Numbered from the stretch's first letter, positions 18,901 to 25,976 are shown. The stretch: 64,000 bases of DNA from Oscillatoria nigro-viridis PCC 7112 (GCF_000317475.1 NC_019729.1:5594501-5658500), one strand, 5' to 3'. Notes: generated from the sequence alone by a model not told the origin. Program-made: numbers and translations.

Positions 18901-19950
18901 GTGTTGTGGGGAACCGACAACATCAAGACTTACGGCGAATCCCTCGCCCAAGTAATGTGGATGGTGGGAGTGAAGCCAGTTCCCGACGCTTTGGGCCGGG
19001 TAAACAAACTCGAATTGCTTTCTTTAGAAGAGTTGGGACGCCCTCGGATCGACGTAGTAATTAACTGTTCCGGCGTATTCCGCGACTTGTTCATCAACCA
19101 AATGAATTTGTTAGATAAAGCCGTGAAAATGGCAGCGGAAGCCGACGAACCGTTAGAAATGAACTTCGTTCGCAAACACGCATTGAAGCAAGCGGAAGAA
19201 ATGGGAATCAACCTGCGGCAAGCAGCAACCCGGGTATTTTCCAATGCCTCTGGTTCCTATTCATCTAACATCAACTTGGCGGTGGAAAACAGCACTTGGG
19301 AAAGCGAAGCCGAGTTGCAGGAAATGTACTTAACTCGCAAATCCTTCGCCTTTTCTTCCGACAATCCGGGAACAATGGAACAAGACCGGAAGATTTTTGA
19401 ATCATCCTTGAAAACTGCGGAAGTCACCTTCCAAAACTTGGATTCTGCCGAGATTTCCCTAACCGACGTGTCGCACTATTTCGACTCCGATCCGACTAAA
19501 TTGATCGGCAGTTTGCGCGCAGATGGGAAGCAACCGACATCCTTTGTTGCTGATACAACCACAGCTAACGCGCAGGTGCGGACGCTATCAGAAACCGTGC
19601 GTTTAGATTCGCGGACTAAGCTGCTGAATCCGAAGTGGTATGAGGGGATGTTGTCGCACGGTTATGAAGGTGTGCGGGAGATTTCTAAGCGTCTGGTGAA
19701 TACGACTGGATGGAGTGCGACGGCGGGCGCTGTGGATAATTGGGTGTATGAGGATGTCAACACTACGTTTATCCAAGATGAGGAGATGCAGAAGCGTTTG
19801 CTTAACTTAAATCCTCATTCTTTCCGCAAGATTGTCAGCACTTTGCTTGAGGTGAACGGCCGGGGTTATTGGGAGACTTCGGAGAACAATTTGGATCGTC
19901 TGCGTGAACTTTATCAGGAGGTGGAAGACCGGATTGAGGGAGTAGAATAG
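15955..19950 (+). CDS. chlH: Magnesium chelatase subunit H
   Basis: At 1331 residues this is the normal length for ChlH, the porphyrin-binding catalytic subunit. With ChlI and ChlD it inserts Mg2+ into protoporphyrin IX, the first committed step of chlorophyll synthesis. The CobN/Mg-chelatase family signatures are spread through the protein, for example [40 protein letters not shown] and NSDGKG-like [13 protein letters not shown] regions. The C-terminal part ([30 protein letters not shown]) is also typical. The start ATG 15955 follows AAAGGAG. The gene is monocistronic here, with a perfect hairpin 13 bases past the stop. Other chelatase subunits are not in the window. Confidence 0.97.
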   Translation: MFTHVKPTIRHVVPENLQGRSLMKVVYVVLEPQYQSALSAAVRSINQKNPNLAIEISGYLIEELRSPENYEAFKRDVADANVFIASLIFIEDLAEKVVAAVEPLRDSLDVAVVFPSMPGVMRLNKMGSFSMAQLGQSKSAIGEFMKKRKEKSGSSFQDGMLKLLQTLPKVLKYLPIDKAQDARNFMLSFQYWLGGSQENLENFLLMLSHKYVFKGQEQLTFEEPVVYPDMGIWHPLAPSMFEDVKGYLTWYNARKDISADLKDPLAPCIGLVLQRTHLVTGDDAHYVAMVQELEAMGARVVPIFAGGLDFSKPVETFFLEVGTKGVAPLPIVDAVVSLTGFALVGGPAKQDHPKAIESLKKLNCPYMVALPLVFQTTEEWENSDLGLHPIQVALQIAIPELDGAIEPIILSGRDGATGKAIALQDRIEAISQRAMKWAMLRRKPKLDKKVAITVFSFPPDKGNVGTAAYLDVFGSIYQVLKALKGNGYDLPELPDSAEKLMQEVIHDATAQYQTPELNVAYRMSVAEYEEFTPYSERLQENWGPPPGHLNSDGQNLLIFGKHFGNVFIGVQPTFGYEGDPMRLLFSRSASPHHGFAAYYTYLERIWGADAVLHFGTHGSLEFMPGKQMGMSGECYPDSLIGKIPNIYYYAANNPSEATIAKRRSYAETISYLTPPAENAGLYKGLQELSELIASYQTLKETGRGVPIVDAIVEKCRLVNLDKDIALPPEQERGVAAGMTAEERDNLVGLVYRKLMEIESRLLPCGLHVIGKPPTAEEAIATLVNIANLDREEDGLIGLPRIIANSLGRDIGEIYTNSDKGILSDVELLQNITLACRDAVGALVKEQTDAEGRVSLVSKLNFFNMGKKTPWIEALHAAGYKKIDPEPIKPLFEYLEFCLQQVCADNELGALLRALEGEYVLPGPGGDPIRNPDVLPTGKNMHALDPQSIPTTGAVKSAKVVVDRLLERQRVDNGGNYPETIAVVLWGTDNIKTYGESLAQVMWMVGVKPVPDALGRVNKLELLSLEELGRPRIDVVINCSGVFRDLFINQMNLLDKAVKMAAEADEPLEMNFVRKHALKQAEEMGINLRQAATRVFSNASGSYSSNINLAVENSTWESEAELQEMYLTRKSFAFSSDNPGTMEQDRKIFESSLKTAEVTFQNLDSAEISLTDVSHYFDSDPTKLIGSLRADGKQPTSFVADTTTANAQVRTLSETVRLDSRTKLLNPKWYEGMLSHGYEGVREISKRLVNTTGWSATAGAVDNWVYEDVNTTFIQDEEMQKRLLNLNPHSFRKIVSTLLEVNGRGYWETSENNLDRLRELYQEVEDRIEGVE

Positions 19951-19962
19951 CGGCATGAAAAT

Positions 19963-19990
19963 GTAGAGACGTTGCATACAACGTCTCTAC
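19963..19990. terminator. Perfect 12-bp hairpin after chlH
   Basis: GTAGAGACGTTG / CAACGTCTCTAC with a CATA loop, 13 bases after the chlH stop. No T-run follows, so it is either a factor-dependent terminator or 3' stabiliser, or one of the GTAGAGACG-type palindromes common in cyanobacterial genomes. Confidence 0.6.
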
Positions 19991-20102
19991 AAAGCCTTAA
20001 TCAGAAAGATAAAGTTAAAGCATTGCTGTGTGAGAATGAAACCCCTCGATCGACGTTACGTTTGTGATGTATTTACTTTGTATCTAAATCTGTCAGAAGC
20101 TA

Positions 20103-21206
20103 TTACCTACAGAAACCTGAAGCTCCAAGTTCTGGTGCTTGTCTCACTCTGTCTTTTTCTTCTTCCAGCATAAAGCGACATTGAGATTGAGCGTTTTGCC
20201 AGGAAATAACGCCTTGAAAAATGGCGTTTGAAGTTGAAGGATTACCAGCATTTATATCGTTTCTGACTCTTGCAACGCAAAAGTTAGTTGCCTCATCTAT
20301 TTTTTTCCGGACTTCGGCAATTTCTTCGTACCCGACAGTGGAACAGCCACGTTCACCATCTCGCCACGAAATTTTATTTAGAATGATGGCCTTAGCAATT
20401 GTAATACGCCCCGCAGAAATGTCCTCCCAAATATTTTTTGTTAAACCTTTATTATACGAAGGCTGAATGATACTAATAGTTGATATTATCGTATCATTCC
20501 CCTTCCCCTTTAGAATTAGTTTATCACTGACAGGCGATAGTGGTACTCCATTAACTTTACTGAGGTTTAAGATGAAATTATACTTACTGGTTGAATCGGC
20601 AGTTGTGCTTACATCTTCTTCCGTTTGATCGCGATCTTTTAAAATAACCTTAATTGATGATGGCTTAAAGTCATATCCACTAATTTCAAGTTTGTTTAAC
20701 CGCTCCCGCTCCAGCTCCAGGTCAACCCGAGCTACGTCAATAGAACTAGGATTCACGATACACACCGCAGGTTCTAAAATTTCAACTGGCTTGAGAGGTA
20801 TTCTCTCTTGCTTTGCCAGTTCATTCACTTCCTTCGCCAGTTCGTTTCTTATTTCAATCAAGGCATGACGCGATCTTTGGCCTACAAAGTCAGCATTACA
20901 GCGACCCTCTTCACCGACGCTAGCAATTCCAGTTTTGATAAGGTCGGTAATTTCGTTTTTGATAGTGGACTTTACATCCTGAGTTAACTGCTTTTGGACA
21001 TTTTCCAAAACGTTCTGCCAGCTCCTAGATTCACTCCCTAGAGTATTGATACCTTTATCGAAAGTTTGTATAACCTTTTCTAAGTTCTCTATTTTCACAA
21101 CAACCTCGCCCTTAAACGTAGGTCCGTCGCCACTACAGCCAGAAAACAGTAATAGCACTATCAGGGAAAATACTGAGTTGTAAGAATTTTTTCTACGTTG
21201 ATTCAT
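20103..21206 (-). CDS. Unrecognised predicted lipoprotein
   Basis: A 367-residue protein with a lipoprotein signal: basic MNQRRKNSYNS, hydrophobic VFSLIVLLLF, lipobox FSGC (Cys at residue 24). I start at ATG 21206 because it gives an ideal signal peptide; ATG 21239 is in frame upstream. Residues 25-170 are helical and charged (KIENLEKVIQTFDKGIN, IRNELAKEVNELAKQ). A beta-rich middle follows (YDFKPSSIKVILKDRD, KLILKGKGN). The last ~100 residues hold two related units with paired cysteines (SWRDGERGCSTVGYEEI...FC and SWQNAQSQCRFMLEEE...FC). I do not recognise the family. It is probably anchored to a membrane facing the periplasm. Confidence 0.7.
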   Translation of the reverse strand: MNQRRKNSYNSVFSLIVLLLFSGCSGDGPTFKGEVVVKIENLEKVIQTFDKGINTLGSESRSWQNVLENVQKQLTQDVKSTIKNEITDLIKTGIASVGEEGRCNADFVGQRSRHALIEIRNELAKEVNELAKQERIPLKPVEILEPAVCIVNPSSIDVARVDLELERERLNKLEISGYDFKPSSIKVILKDRDQTEEDVSTTADSTSKYNFILNLSKVNGVPLSPVSDKLILKGKGNDTIISTISIIQPSYNKGLTKNIWEDISAGRITIAKAIILNKISWRDGERGCSTVGYEEIAEVRKKIDEATNFCVARVRNDINAGNPSTSNAIFQGVISWQNAQSQCRFMLEEEKDRVRQAPELGASGFCR

Positions 21207-21452
21207 CGAAGCTCTCTCATCTCTACTACTGGTATTCATAATCTTACATTCAAATTTAATATTATTTAAGAGTACACTGAGTTGCAAGTAGTCTCCGGAA
21301 TTTATTTCTTAATTATTTTTGACATTTCTTAAATAAAAGTTGCAAAAGTGATCGCTCTTTTCTTCTCAAAGTGCGATCGCCCCTCCGCTTTCCCCCCGAT
21401 CGAACTTTGGGGAGTATTCTCGAAGGGCAATCGCCTTCGTGCTATGTTATAA

Positions 21453-21473
21453 GTAGACACGTTTTGTATATAC
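21453..21473. promoter_or_regulatory. Candidate operator of brnA copy 1
   Basis: GTAGACAC and the self-complementary GTATATAC are spaced 13 bases centre to centre, 20 bases before the ATG. The same place in copy 2 has two perfect GTATATAC boxes. BrnA-type antitoxins autoregulate, so an operator is plausible. Confidence 0.45.
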
Positions 21474-21492
21474 AGCATCATGCAGTTTGAAT

Positions 21493-21756
21493 ATGACTAT
21501 CTCGCGAAAACGACTTGAAGAATTAGAGAATATTCCAGAATCTGCGATCGATACATCTGATATTCCTGAATTAGATGCGAATTTTTGGGCAAAAGCAAAA
21601 CTCGTAACACCACTGACAAAACAAGCTATTTCTTTAAGAGTTGATAGCGATGTATTAGATTGGTTTAAAAGCCAAGGAAAAGGTTATCAATCTCTAATGA
21701 ATGCTGTGCTGCGCTCTTATGTTGAACATCACATAAAGAACAATCATGAAGTATGA
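21493..21756 (+). CDS. brnA: BrnA-family antitoxin, copy 1
   Basis: An 87-residue protein starting MTISRKRLEELENIPESAID. It carries WAKAKLV followed by TKQAISLRVDSDVLDWFKSQG and YQSLMNAVLRSYVEHH, the C-terminal ribbon-helix-helix of BrnA-type antitoxins. In brnTA systems BrnA neutralises the RelE-like ribonuclease BrnT and represses the operon. Here no BrnT gene precedes it. Instead its last 11 bases overlap a frame-disrupted HicB-like gene. A near-identical copy lies at 25645-25902. An in-frame TTG six bases upstream is a possible alternative start. It may be an orphan antitoxin that cross-neutralises or regulates. Confidence 0.82.
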   Translation: MTISRKRLEELENIPESAIDTSDIPELDANFWAKAKLVTPLTKQAISLRVDSDVLDWFKSQGKGYQSLMNAVLRSYVEHHIKNNHEV

Positions 21757-21950
21757 ACTAATCCTTTACTGGAGTGAGGAAGACCAGGCATTTATTGCCC
21801 AACTACCTGAATTGCTCGGATGTGCTGCAGATGGCGAAACTTATCAAGAAGCAGCAAAATCTAGAGATTATTATGCAGGAGTGGATAGAAACGGCTAACG
21901 CACTGGGTCGTCCTATTCCTCAACCGAAAGGTCGCTTGATGTTTGGGTAG
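21746..21950 (+). pseudogene. hicB: HicB-family antitoxin, frame-disrupted
   Basis: ATG 21746 overlaps the end of brnA by 11 bases. The first frame reads MKYELILYWSEEDQAFIAQL then PELLGCAADGETYQEAAK, the HicB partial-RNase-H fold start, then runs to TAA at 21896-21898. The adjacent frame resumes the family's C-terminal helix (NLEIIMQEWIETANALGR, ending PKGRLMFG) and stops at 21948-21950. Net loss of two bases in the GCA repeat at about 21852-21857 (or gain of one) explains the break. No HicA toxin is adjacent. The truncated 50-residue product might still fold, but it is probably non-functional. Confidence 0.8.
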
Positions 21951-22012
21951 TTGAAATAGAATCACAGCCCATCGCCCTTATCTTCCCAAAGTGCGATCGC
22001 CCCTTCTTTTAC

Positions 22013-22399
22013 CTAATCAAATGGATTCAATATAGTTAACCCATCAACGCGCTTAAAATCCTTAGCATTGCGAGTTACCAAGACACATCCCTCAACTAAA
22101 GCACAGGCTGCAATTACACCATCACCTAATTTCAAGCGATAATCTCTACGAATTTGGGCTGCCCGATCTAAAACTGATTCTGTTAATGATACGCACTTAA
22201 TAAGCCTCAAAAATTCTCGCAACTCATTCGCTTGTTCTTCTGTCAAGGCCGGGTAACAAAGTAACTCTACCCAACTAATCGGAGAGTAAAATGCCTCTGC
22301 ATCTCCAGCTTCAATCTCATCAAATATAGGCTGAACCTCCGCCTCGTCATAGAAGTAGTAAATCAGAATGTTGGTATCGAGAAGATATTTATTAATCAT
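22013..22399 (-). CDS. vapC: VapC-type PIN-domain toxin, module 1
   Basis: A 128-residue PIN ribonuclease with all four acidic sites: LLDTNILIYYF, SWVELLCYP, KLGDGVIAACAL and VTRNAKDFKR. VapC toxins cleave tRNA or rRNA and are held inactive by their VapB partner. ATG 22399 fits the family start (MINKYLLDTN) and overlaps the upstream antitoxin by 8 bases, which indicates translational coupling. The stop lies next to a HIP1 minisatellite. Probably functional. Confidence 0.9.
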   Translation of the reverse strand: MINKYLLDTNILIYYFYDEAEVQPIFDEIEAGDAEAFYSPISWVELLCYPALTEEQANELREFLRLIKCVSLTESVLDRAAQIRRDYRLKLGDGVIAACALVEGCVLVTRNAKDFKRVDGLTILNPFD

Positions 22400-22622
22400 C
22401 CCATTCTTCTCTAAGTTGCAACTGGAATTCCAAAGCATCCACACGCTTAGGCAAAAAACCTCGCCATCTCTTTAAATTTTTCCTGGACAATCTTTGACTG
22501 CTATCCTGAGTTTGGGTTGTTACCCGATCGCGCATCAAAGCTGACAATACTTCTAACAGTTGCTGTTGCTCTTCAAGAGTGAGATTTTGAGCCTGACTCA
22601 GTACCTCGCTATAAGTAGACAT
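22392..22622 (-). CDS. vapB: VapB-type antitoxin, module 1
   Basis: A 76-residue acidic/helical protein (MSTYSEVLSQAQNLTLEEQQ ... RWRGFLPKRVDALEFQL). The N-terminal helix-rich SEVL.QA..LT..EQ..LL motif recurs in the RelB-like antitoxins of this island. The C-terminus (LQLREEWDD) resembles toxin-wrapping tails. It precedes and overlaps vapC, the usual order. A broken copy with the same N-terminus is at 26679-26910. Confidence 0.82.
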   Translation of the reverse strand: MSTYSEVLSQAQNLTLEEQQQLLEVLSALMRDRVTTQTQDSSQRLSRKNLKRWRGFLPKRVDALEFQLQLREEWDD

Positions 22623-22743
22623 AGGCTTTATGTTGAGATTTTTGGGCTGATTGTCATTATAGCAATTTAGGATCGAAGGAAGTGCGATCGCCCTTATTTC
22701 CCCAAAGTACGATCGCTCTTATCTTCCCAAAGTGCGATCGCCC

Positions 22744-22995
22744 TTATTTGTAAACATCCCCCCTAGAATTAATCGCAGTCACAACATATACTTGATTTTC
22801 CCTGTCTTCTACAAAAAGTATCCGATATTTACCCACTCGCAGCCTTAATTCAGGACGACCTTTAAGTTGCTTAATATCAAGCCCTCTATCGTCACTTACT
22901 AAAGTATCTAAAGCCTTGACAATTCGTACTTGGTCATCCGGTTGCATTCGCGATAAATAGCGTTCTGCTGCTTTCAGGAGAATGTAGTCAGTCAA
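22744..22995 (-). CDS. RelE/ParE-family toxin, module 2
   Basis: An 83-residue RelE fold: LLKAAERYLSRMQPDDQVRI, then ALDTLV, IKQLKGRPELRLRVGKYRIL and DVYK. It is probably a ribosome-dependent mRNA interferase or a gyrase poison. The proposed start is TTG 22995, overlapping the antitoxin stop (ATTGA), which fits the family N-terminus; a longer frame would read through the antitoxin gene. The TAA at 22744-22746 lies inside the HIP1-type repeat (CCCTTATTTG). A truncated duplicate is at 24484-24633. Confidence 0.82.
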   Translation of the reverse strand: MTDYILLKAAERYLSRMQPDDQVRIVKALDTLVSDDRGLDIKQLKGRPELRLRVGKYRILFVEDRENQVYVVTAINSRGDVYK

Positions 22996-23234
22996 TTTTT
23001 TTCTCCAAATAGCTTCAATTTGAGTTCTTGGGAGGATATCCCCCGATCGCGACCGGCCTGGTAATCTTGCCAAGCACCTTCACTCTCTGCTATTTCTTCT
23101 GCTGAAATTACTTCATCATCTTCTGCGACTTCTTCTCGTAACTGAATCATTTTTTTCAAGTCTTCTAATAACCGCAGTTGCTCTGCAAGCGTGAGGCTTT
23201 TAACTTGATTCAGTACCTTGCTATAAGTAAACAT
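22992..23234 (-). CDS. RelB-like antitoxin, module 2
   Basis: An 80-residue protein: MFTYSKVLNQVKSLTLAEQL, an acidic middle (REEVAEDDEVISAEEIAESE) and a basic/amphipathic tail (GISSQELKLKLFGEKN). It overlaps the downstream toxin start by four bases. A copy differing at few positions is at 24630-24872. Its N-terminus is related to that of the VapB-type antitoxin at 22392-22622, suggesting swapped toxin partners on one antitoxin scaffold. Confidence 0.8.
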   Translation of the reverse strand: MFTYSKVLNQVKSLTLAEQLRLLEDLKKMIQLREEVAEDDEVISAEEIAESEGAWQDYQAGRDRGISSQELKLKLFGEKN

Positions 23235-23319
23235 AGACTCTGCATTAAGATTGTTTGGCCTATCGTCATTATAGCAATTTAGGACCTAGAGAAGTACGGG
23301 CGATCGCAGCTATCCCGTA

Positions 23320-23442
23320 GGGAATCGCCCTTATTTTCCCAAAGCGCCATCGCCCTTATCTTCCTAAAGTGCGATCGCCATTATCTTCCCAAAGTACGAT
23401 CGCCCTTATCTTCCCAAAAGTACGATCGCCCTTACTTTCCTA
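23320..23442. repeat. HIP1-containing ~25-bp minisatellite
   Basis: Five tandem imperfect units with consensus GATCGCCCTTATCTTCCC followed by AAAGTGC. Single or double units recur at about 21353-21393, 21967-22012, 22681-22747, 23966-24003, 24936-24972, 25908-25940 and 26968-27022, almost every gap between toxin-antitoxin modules. Confidence 0.85.
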
Positions 23443-23686
23443 TCAGCCGATCGTACTCTGCGTGAGTACCAATCCAAAACCACAAAATACCTGTTTTAAT
23501 TTCAATACCCAACGCCCGATAAGCTTGTCCGGCCCTTACAGAGCAATAATTACCAACCTTCTTAAAATGCAGAGAAGGATGAGACGGATCTGCCTTCAAC
23601 AACTCATAACACTGATCTGCTGTAGCTTGTACATTTGATGGCAAAGCATTGTAACAATCCCAAAACTTTCGAGTAGTGTAGTGCAT
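23432..23686 (-). CDS. RelE/ParE-superfamily toxin, module 3
   Basis: An 84-residue protein with the pattern SLHFKKVGNYCSVRAGQAYR, ALGIEI, ILWFWIGTHAEYDRLIG. This matches a RelE-like toxin group common in cyanobacteria; the late histidine and aromatic residues are probably catalytic (inference). ATG 23686 overlaps the antitoxin stop by one base (TAATG). Its own stop TAA (23432-23434) lies inside the HIP1 minisatellite. Confidence 0.82.
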   Translation of the reverse strand: MHYTTRKFWDCYNALPSNVQATADQCYELLKADPSHPSLHFKKVGNYCSVRAGQAYRALGIEIKTGILWFWIGTHAEYDRLIGK

Positions 23687-23886
23687 TAAATCTCTCGATA
23701 GTTACCACTCTCAAAATCTGCGATCGCCTCCGCTGCTAAAGCATCCAGTTTCCCCTCACCACTATCTTTTTCTAACTGAACATCCCATCGTTGGTAATCC
23801 AAATTCATAAACCACTCTAACAACTCTCCAATCTTGTTGGGTGGAAGTTGGAGAATCGCATTTTCTATCTGTTCAATAGTCAACAT
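23686..23886 (-). CDS. Antitoxin of module 3
   Basis: A 66-residue acidic protein (MLTIEQIENAILQLPPNKIG ... LDALAAEAIADFESG). The tail ending GNYREI is typical of antitoxins paired with this RelE group. It directly precedes the toxin with a one-base overlap. There is no clear DNA-binding fold; it may act only by toxin wrapping. Confidence 0.8.
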   Translation of the reverse strand: MLTIEQIENAILQLPPNKIGELLEWFMNLDYQRWDVQLEKDSGEGKLDALAAEAIADFESGNYREI

Positions 23887-24006
23887 AGGGTGTCTTAAGT
23901 TACACTAAATTTCGTTAATTTTTTTGCTTGTTATTTATTATATCTCAATTCGGGATTCGGGGAAAAGCGATCGCCCTTATCTTCCCAAAGTGCGATCGCA
24001 CTTCAG

Positions 24007-24267
24007 TTAATCATAAATTTCTCTCCGGTGTCCAATCTGGTGAATAGTAATCACATTTAAATCATCATCAAAAGAATAAATTACCCGATAATCACCCACT
24101 CTTAACTTAAAGAAACCTGCCAGATTAGCCGACAACGGCATAGGAGTTATTTGTTCAAAATTTTCAGCCAACCAATTGATTTTATTACCTATACGCTCCT
24201 GCACAGCCTGAGTCAATCTTTCTTGGTTAACCAGAGCTTCTGCTGTCAACTCAACCGAATAGCTCAT
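24007..24267 (-). CDS. relE: RelE-family toxin, module 4
   Basis: An 86-residue protein (MSYSVELTAEALVNQERLTQ ... LAGFFKLRVGDYRVIYSFDD, then IHQIGHRREIYD). The FKLRVGDYRVIY and GHRREIY motifs are the RelE hallmark. It is coupled to the antitoxin at 24267-24482 by a one-base overlap. It looks intact. Confidence 0.88.
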   Translation of the reverse strand: MSYSVELTAEALVNQERLTQAVQERIGNKINWLAENFEQITPMPLSANLAGFFKLRVGDYRVIYSFDDDLNVITIHQIGHRREIYD

Positions 24268-24482
24268 TAGGATTTTATGCCAAGTTTTTGATAAACTTCC
24301 CCAGGTTCGACGCTACTTTCTCCTGCTTGTTTGCGCTTCATTGACTCTAACAATTTCTGCTTGACTTCTTCCTTAACTTCTAAACCTGCATCAGGATCGC
24401 CCAAATATTCTTCTAAACACTGTTCCACGGTATGCCGAATTAAGTCCCGCAATTGATCGACTGTCATGTCTTTGACTTGCAT
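24267..24482 (-). CDS. Antitoxin of module 4
   Basis: A 71-residue protein (MQVKDMTVDQLRDLIRHTVE, GDPDAGLEVKEEVKQ). A short VKDMTVDQL..LI N-terminus and charged helix precede the C-terminal EPGEVYQKLGIKS. This is the common antitoxin layout upstream of cyanobacterial RelE genes. It begins one base after the stop of the truncated RelE copy, so the two modules are fused end to end. Confidence 0.8.
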   Translation of the reverse strand: MQVKDMTVDQLRDLIRHTVEQCLEEYLGDPDAGLEVKEEVKQKLLESMKRKQAGESSVEPGEVYQKLGIKS

Positions 24483-24483
24483 C

Positions 24484-24633
24484 TTAATCTCCTAGTCCTT
24501 TAAGTTGCTTAATGTCAAGCCCTCTATCGTCACTTACTAAAGTATCTAAAGCCTTGACAATTCGTACTTGGTCATCCGGTTGCATTCGCGATAAATAGCG
24601 TTCTGCTGCTTTCAGGAGAATGTAGTCAGTCAA
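24484..24633 (-). pseudogene. Truncated RelE/ParE-family toxin (duplicate of module 2)
   Basis: The reading frame from TTG 24633 is nearly identical to the first 45 residues of the toxin at 22744-22995 (LLKAAERYLSRMQPDDQVRI ... IKQLKG). It then reads LGD and stops. The catalytic C-terminal half is missing and the module-4 antitoxin begins immediately. The break looks like a recombination junction rather than a point mutation. The 49-residue product should be non-toxic. Confidence 0.85.
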
Positions 24634-24872
24634 TTTTTTTCTCCAAATAGCTTCAATTTGAGTTCTTGGGAGGATATCCCCCGATCGCGACCAGCTTGGT
24701 AATCTTGCCAAGCTGCCTCGCTCTCTGCTATTTCTTCTGCTGAAATTACTTCATTATCTTCGGCAACTTCTTCTCGTAACTGAATCATTTTTTTCAAGTC
24801 TTCTAATAACCGCAGTTGGTCTGCAAGCGTGAGGCTTTTAACTTGATTCAGTACCTTGCTATAAGTAAACAT
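24630..24872 (-). CDS. RelB-like antitoxin, duplicate of module 2
   Basis: An 80-residue near-copy of 22992-23234 (MFTYSKVLNQVKSLTLADQL ... GISSQELKLKLFGEKN). The few substitutions include E-to-D and G-to-A. Its adjacent toxin is truncated, so it is now an orphan that could neutralise the intact paralogue (inference). The start ATG 24872 matches the paralogue. Confidence 0.8.
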   Translation of the reverse strand: MFTYSKVLNQVKSLTLADQLRLLEDLKKMIQLREEVAEDNEVISAEEIAESEAAWQDYQAGRDRGISSQELKLKLFGEKN

Positions 24873-25044
24873 AGACTTGGTTGTAAGAGTTTTTGCTTGC
24901 TCTCTATTATATCTCAATTTAAAATTATGGGAAAAGCGATCGCCCTTTTATTCCCAAAGTTCGATCGCTCTTATACTATCTTACACAATTTGTTAGCTGT
25001 TGCGAATTCACCTCAAAGGCGATCGCAAACTCCGCTTGCGGCAG

Positions 25045-25173
25045 CTATCTTTTGATAATCCGCAAGTGTTCCTCGGCATCGTTTCGGCGGCGAAAACGCG
25101 CCACAGTCAGGCGTTGCAGGTTGGGCAGGTGGCGATAAATCACCCACGGGTAAAGTTGTTGTTTGTAGTTCAT
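25045..25173 (-). CDS. Tiny basic protein, 42 residues
   Basis: A minus-strand frame from ATG 25173 reads MNYKQQLYPWVIYRHLPNLQ, then RLTVARFRRRNDAEEHLRII and KR. The YPW..YR.LPN.QR..VARFRRR.DAE.HL pattern resembles short conserved cyanobacterial ORFs I have seen, without known function. It is rich in arginine and a single amphipathic helix is likely. The longer overlapping plus-strand frame (25000-25227) looks like its shadow. No strong Shine-Dalgarno is visible; AGG abuts the start. Confidence 0.6.
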   Translation of the reverse strand: MNYKQQLYPWVIYRHLPNLQRLTVARFRRRNDAEEHLRIIKR

Positions 25174-25260
25174 CCTAGTTCTGCAATAGATTGCGGACAA
25201 AATGAGACACTAGAAAGGCAGGGCTGATTTCCCGTACTCTGCCCTTTTGCTGTCTATATA

Positions 25261-25311
25261 GACATAGTGTCTGGACAAAGTTGTTTTGTCAAGTAGTCTA
25301 GACACTATGTC
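25261..25311. promoter_or_regulatory. Inverted repeat, candidate operator of the XRE regulator
   Basis: GACATAGTGTCT (25261-25272) and AGACACTATGTC (25300-25311) are perfect inverted arms. Extended, 15 of 16 positions pair. They are separated by 27 bases, and the second arm covers the first ATG of the regulator. The position suits autoregulation. Confidence 0.6.
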
Positions 25312-25573
25312 ACATTTTGTAATGATTAAGCGAAGACAACCTCAAGAAGAAGCTGGCGAATCACCGCTGAAAAAACTCAGAGATGAGTTAGGAATGTCCC
25401 AAGAAGAATTTGCTAGGCAAATTGGGACATCGGTACGCACTGTGAGTCGCTGGGAAGCCGGAGATAATGTGCCGACATTCACAATTGCCCAGATGAAAGC
25501 TTTGGCAAATTTTTTGCGATCGCGCGGGTTAACTCTTGATGACTTGCCCGATCGCTTTGGCCCGCCTGAGTGA
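25307..25573 (+). CDS. XRE-family helix-turn-helix transcriptional regulator
   Basis: An 88-residue protein from ATG 25307; ATG 25322 (MIKRRQ) is an alternative that leaves the operator arm untranslated. A compact HTH_3 domain reads LKKLRDELGMSQEEFARQIG, TSVRTVSRWEAGDNVP, TFTIAQMKALANFL. The C-terminal GLTLDDLPDRFG tail is common in cyanobacterial members. It probably represses its own promoter through the flanking inverted repeat and may control neighbouring modules. It is the only autonomous DNA-binding regulator in the island. Confidence 0.88.
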   Translation: MSHFVMIKRRQPQEEAGESPLKKLRDELGMSQEEFARQIGTSVRTVSRWEAGDNVPTFTIAQMKALANFLRSRGLTLDDLPDRFGPPE

Positions 25574-25604
25574 GTATCCGATCGCCCTTTATGCTATCCT
25601 ATAA

Positions 25605-25625
25605 GTATATACGCTTTGTATATAC
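25605..25625. promoter_or_regulatory. Candidate operator of brnA copy 2
   Basis: Two perfect self-complementary GTATATAC boxes (25605-25612 and 25618-25625), 13 bases apart, overlap a TATAAGTATA stretch 20 bases before the ATG. The region is conserved with that upstream of brnA copy 1. Confidence 0.5.
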
Positions 25626-25644
25626 AGTTTTAGGTACTTTGAAT

Positions 25645-25902
25645 ATGACTATCTCGCGCAAACGACTTGAAGAATTAGAAAATATTCCAGAATCTGCGAT
25701 CGATACCTCTGATATTCCTGAATTAGATGCGAATTTTTGGGCAAAAGCAAAACTCGTAACACCACGGACAAAACAAGCTATTTCTTTAAGGGTTGATAGC
25801 GAAGTATTAGATTGGTTTAAAAGCCAAGGAAAAGGCTATCAATCTCTAATGAACGCTGTGCTGCGCTCTTATGTTGAACATCACGCAAAAAGCCGTGAAT
25901 AA
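25645..25902 (+). CDS. brnA: BrnA-family antitoxin, copy 2
   Basis: An 85-residue near-copy of the protein at 21493-21756. Differences include TPRTKQ for TPLTKQ, SEVLDW for SDVLDW, and a different last ~8 residues (HAKSRE). It has the ribbon-helix-helix segment ISLRVDSEVLDWFKSQG and the upstream GTATATAC boxes. No BrnT toxin adjoins it, and the HicB remnant seen after copy 1 is absent, so the duplication ended near the stop codon. Confidence 0.82.
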   Translation: MTISRKRLEELENIPESAIDTSDIPELDANFWAKAKLVTPRTKQAISLRVDSEVLDWFKSQGKGYQSLMNAVLRSYVEHHAKSRE

Positions 25903-25976
25903 ATAAATGTACGATCGCCCTTATCTTCCCAAAGCGCGTGAAGCGAAGCTATCCCCTAGGGAATCGCCCGTCTTGA

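Noticed and set aside
22996-23073. Longer start of the RelE-like toxin (MARLPGRSRSG...)
   Set aside because: The extra part is only the antitoxin gene in another frame; the RelE fold begins at TTG 22995.
23320-23442. Tandem ~25-bp units resembling a short CRISPR array
   Set aside because: The units are directly adjacent without unique spacers, contain HIP1, recur singly elsewhere and have no cas genes nearby.
25000-25227. Plus-strand 75-codon frame with a TTG start
   Set aside because: It is antisense to the 42-residue frame at 25045-25173, which has an ATG and a more protein-like pattern.
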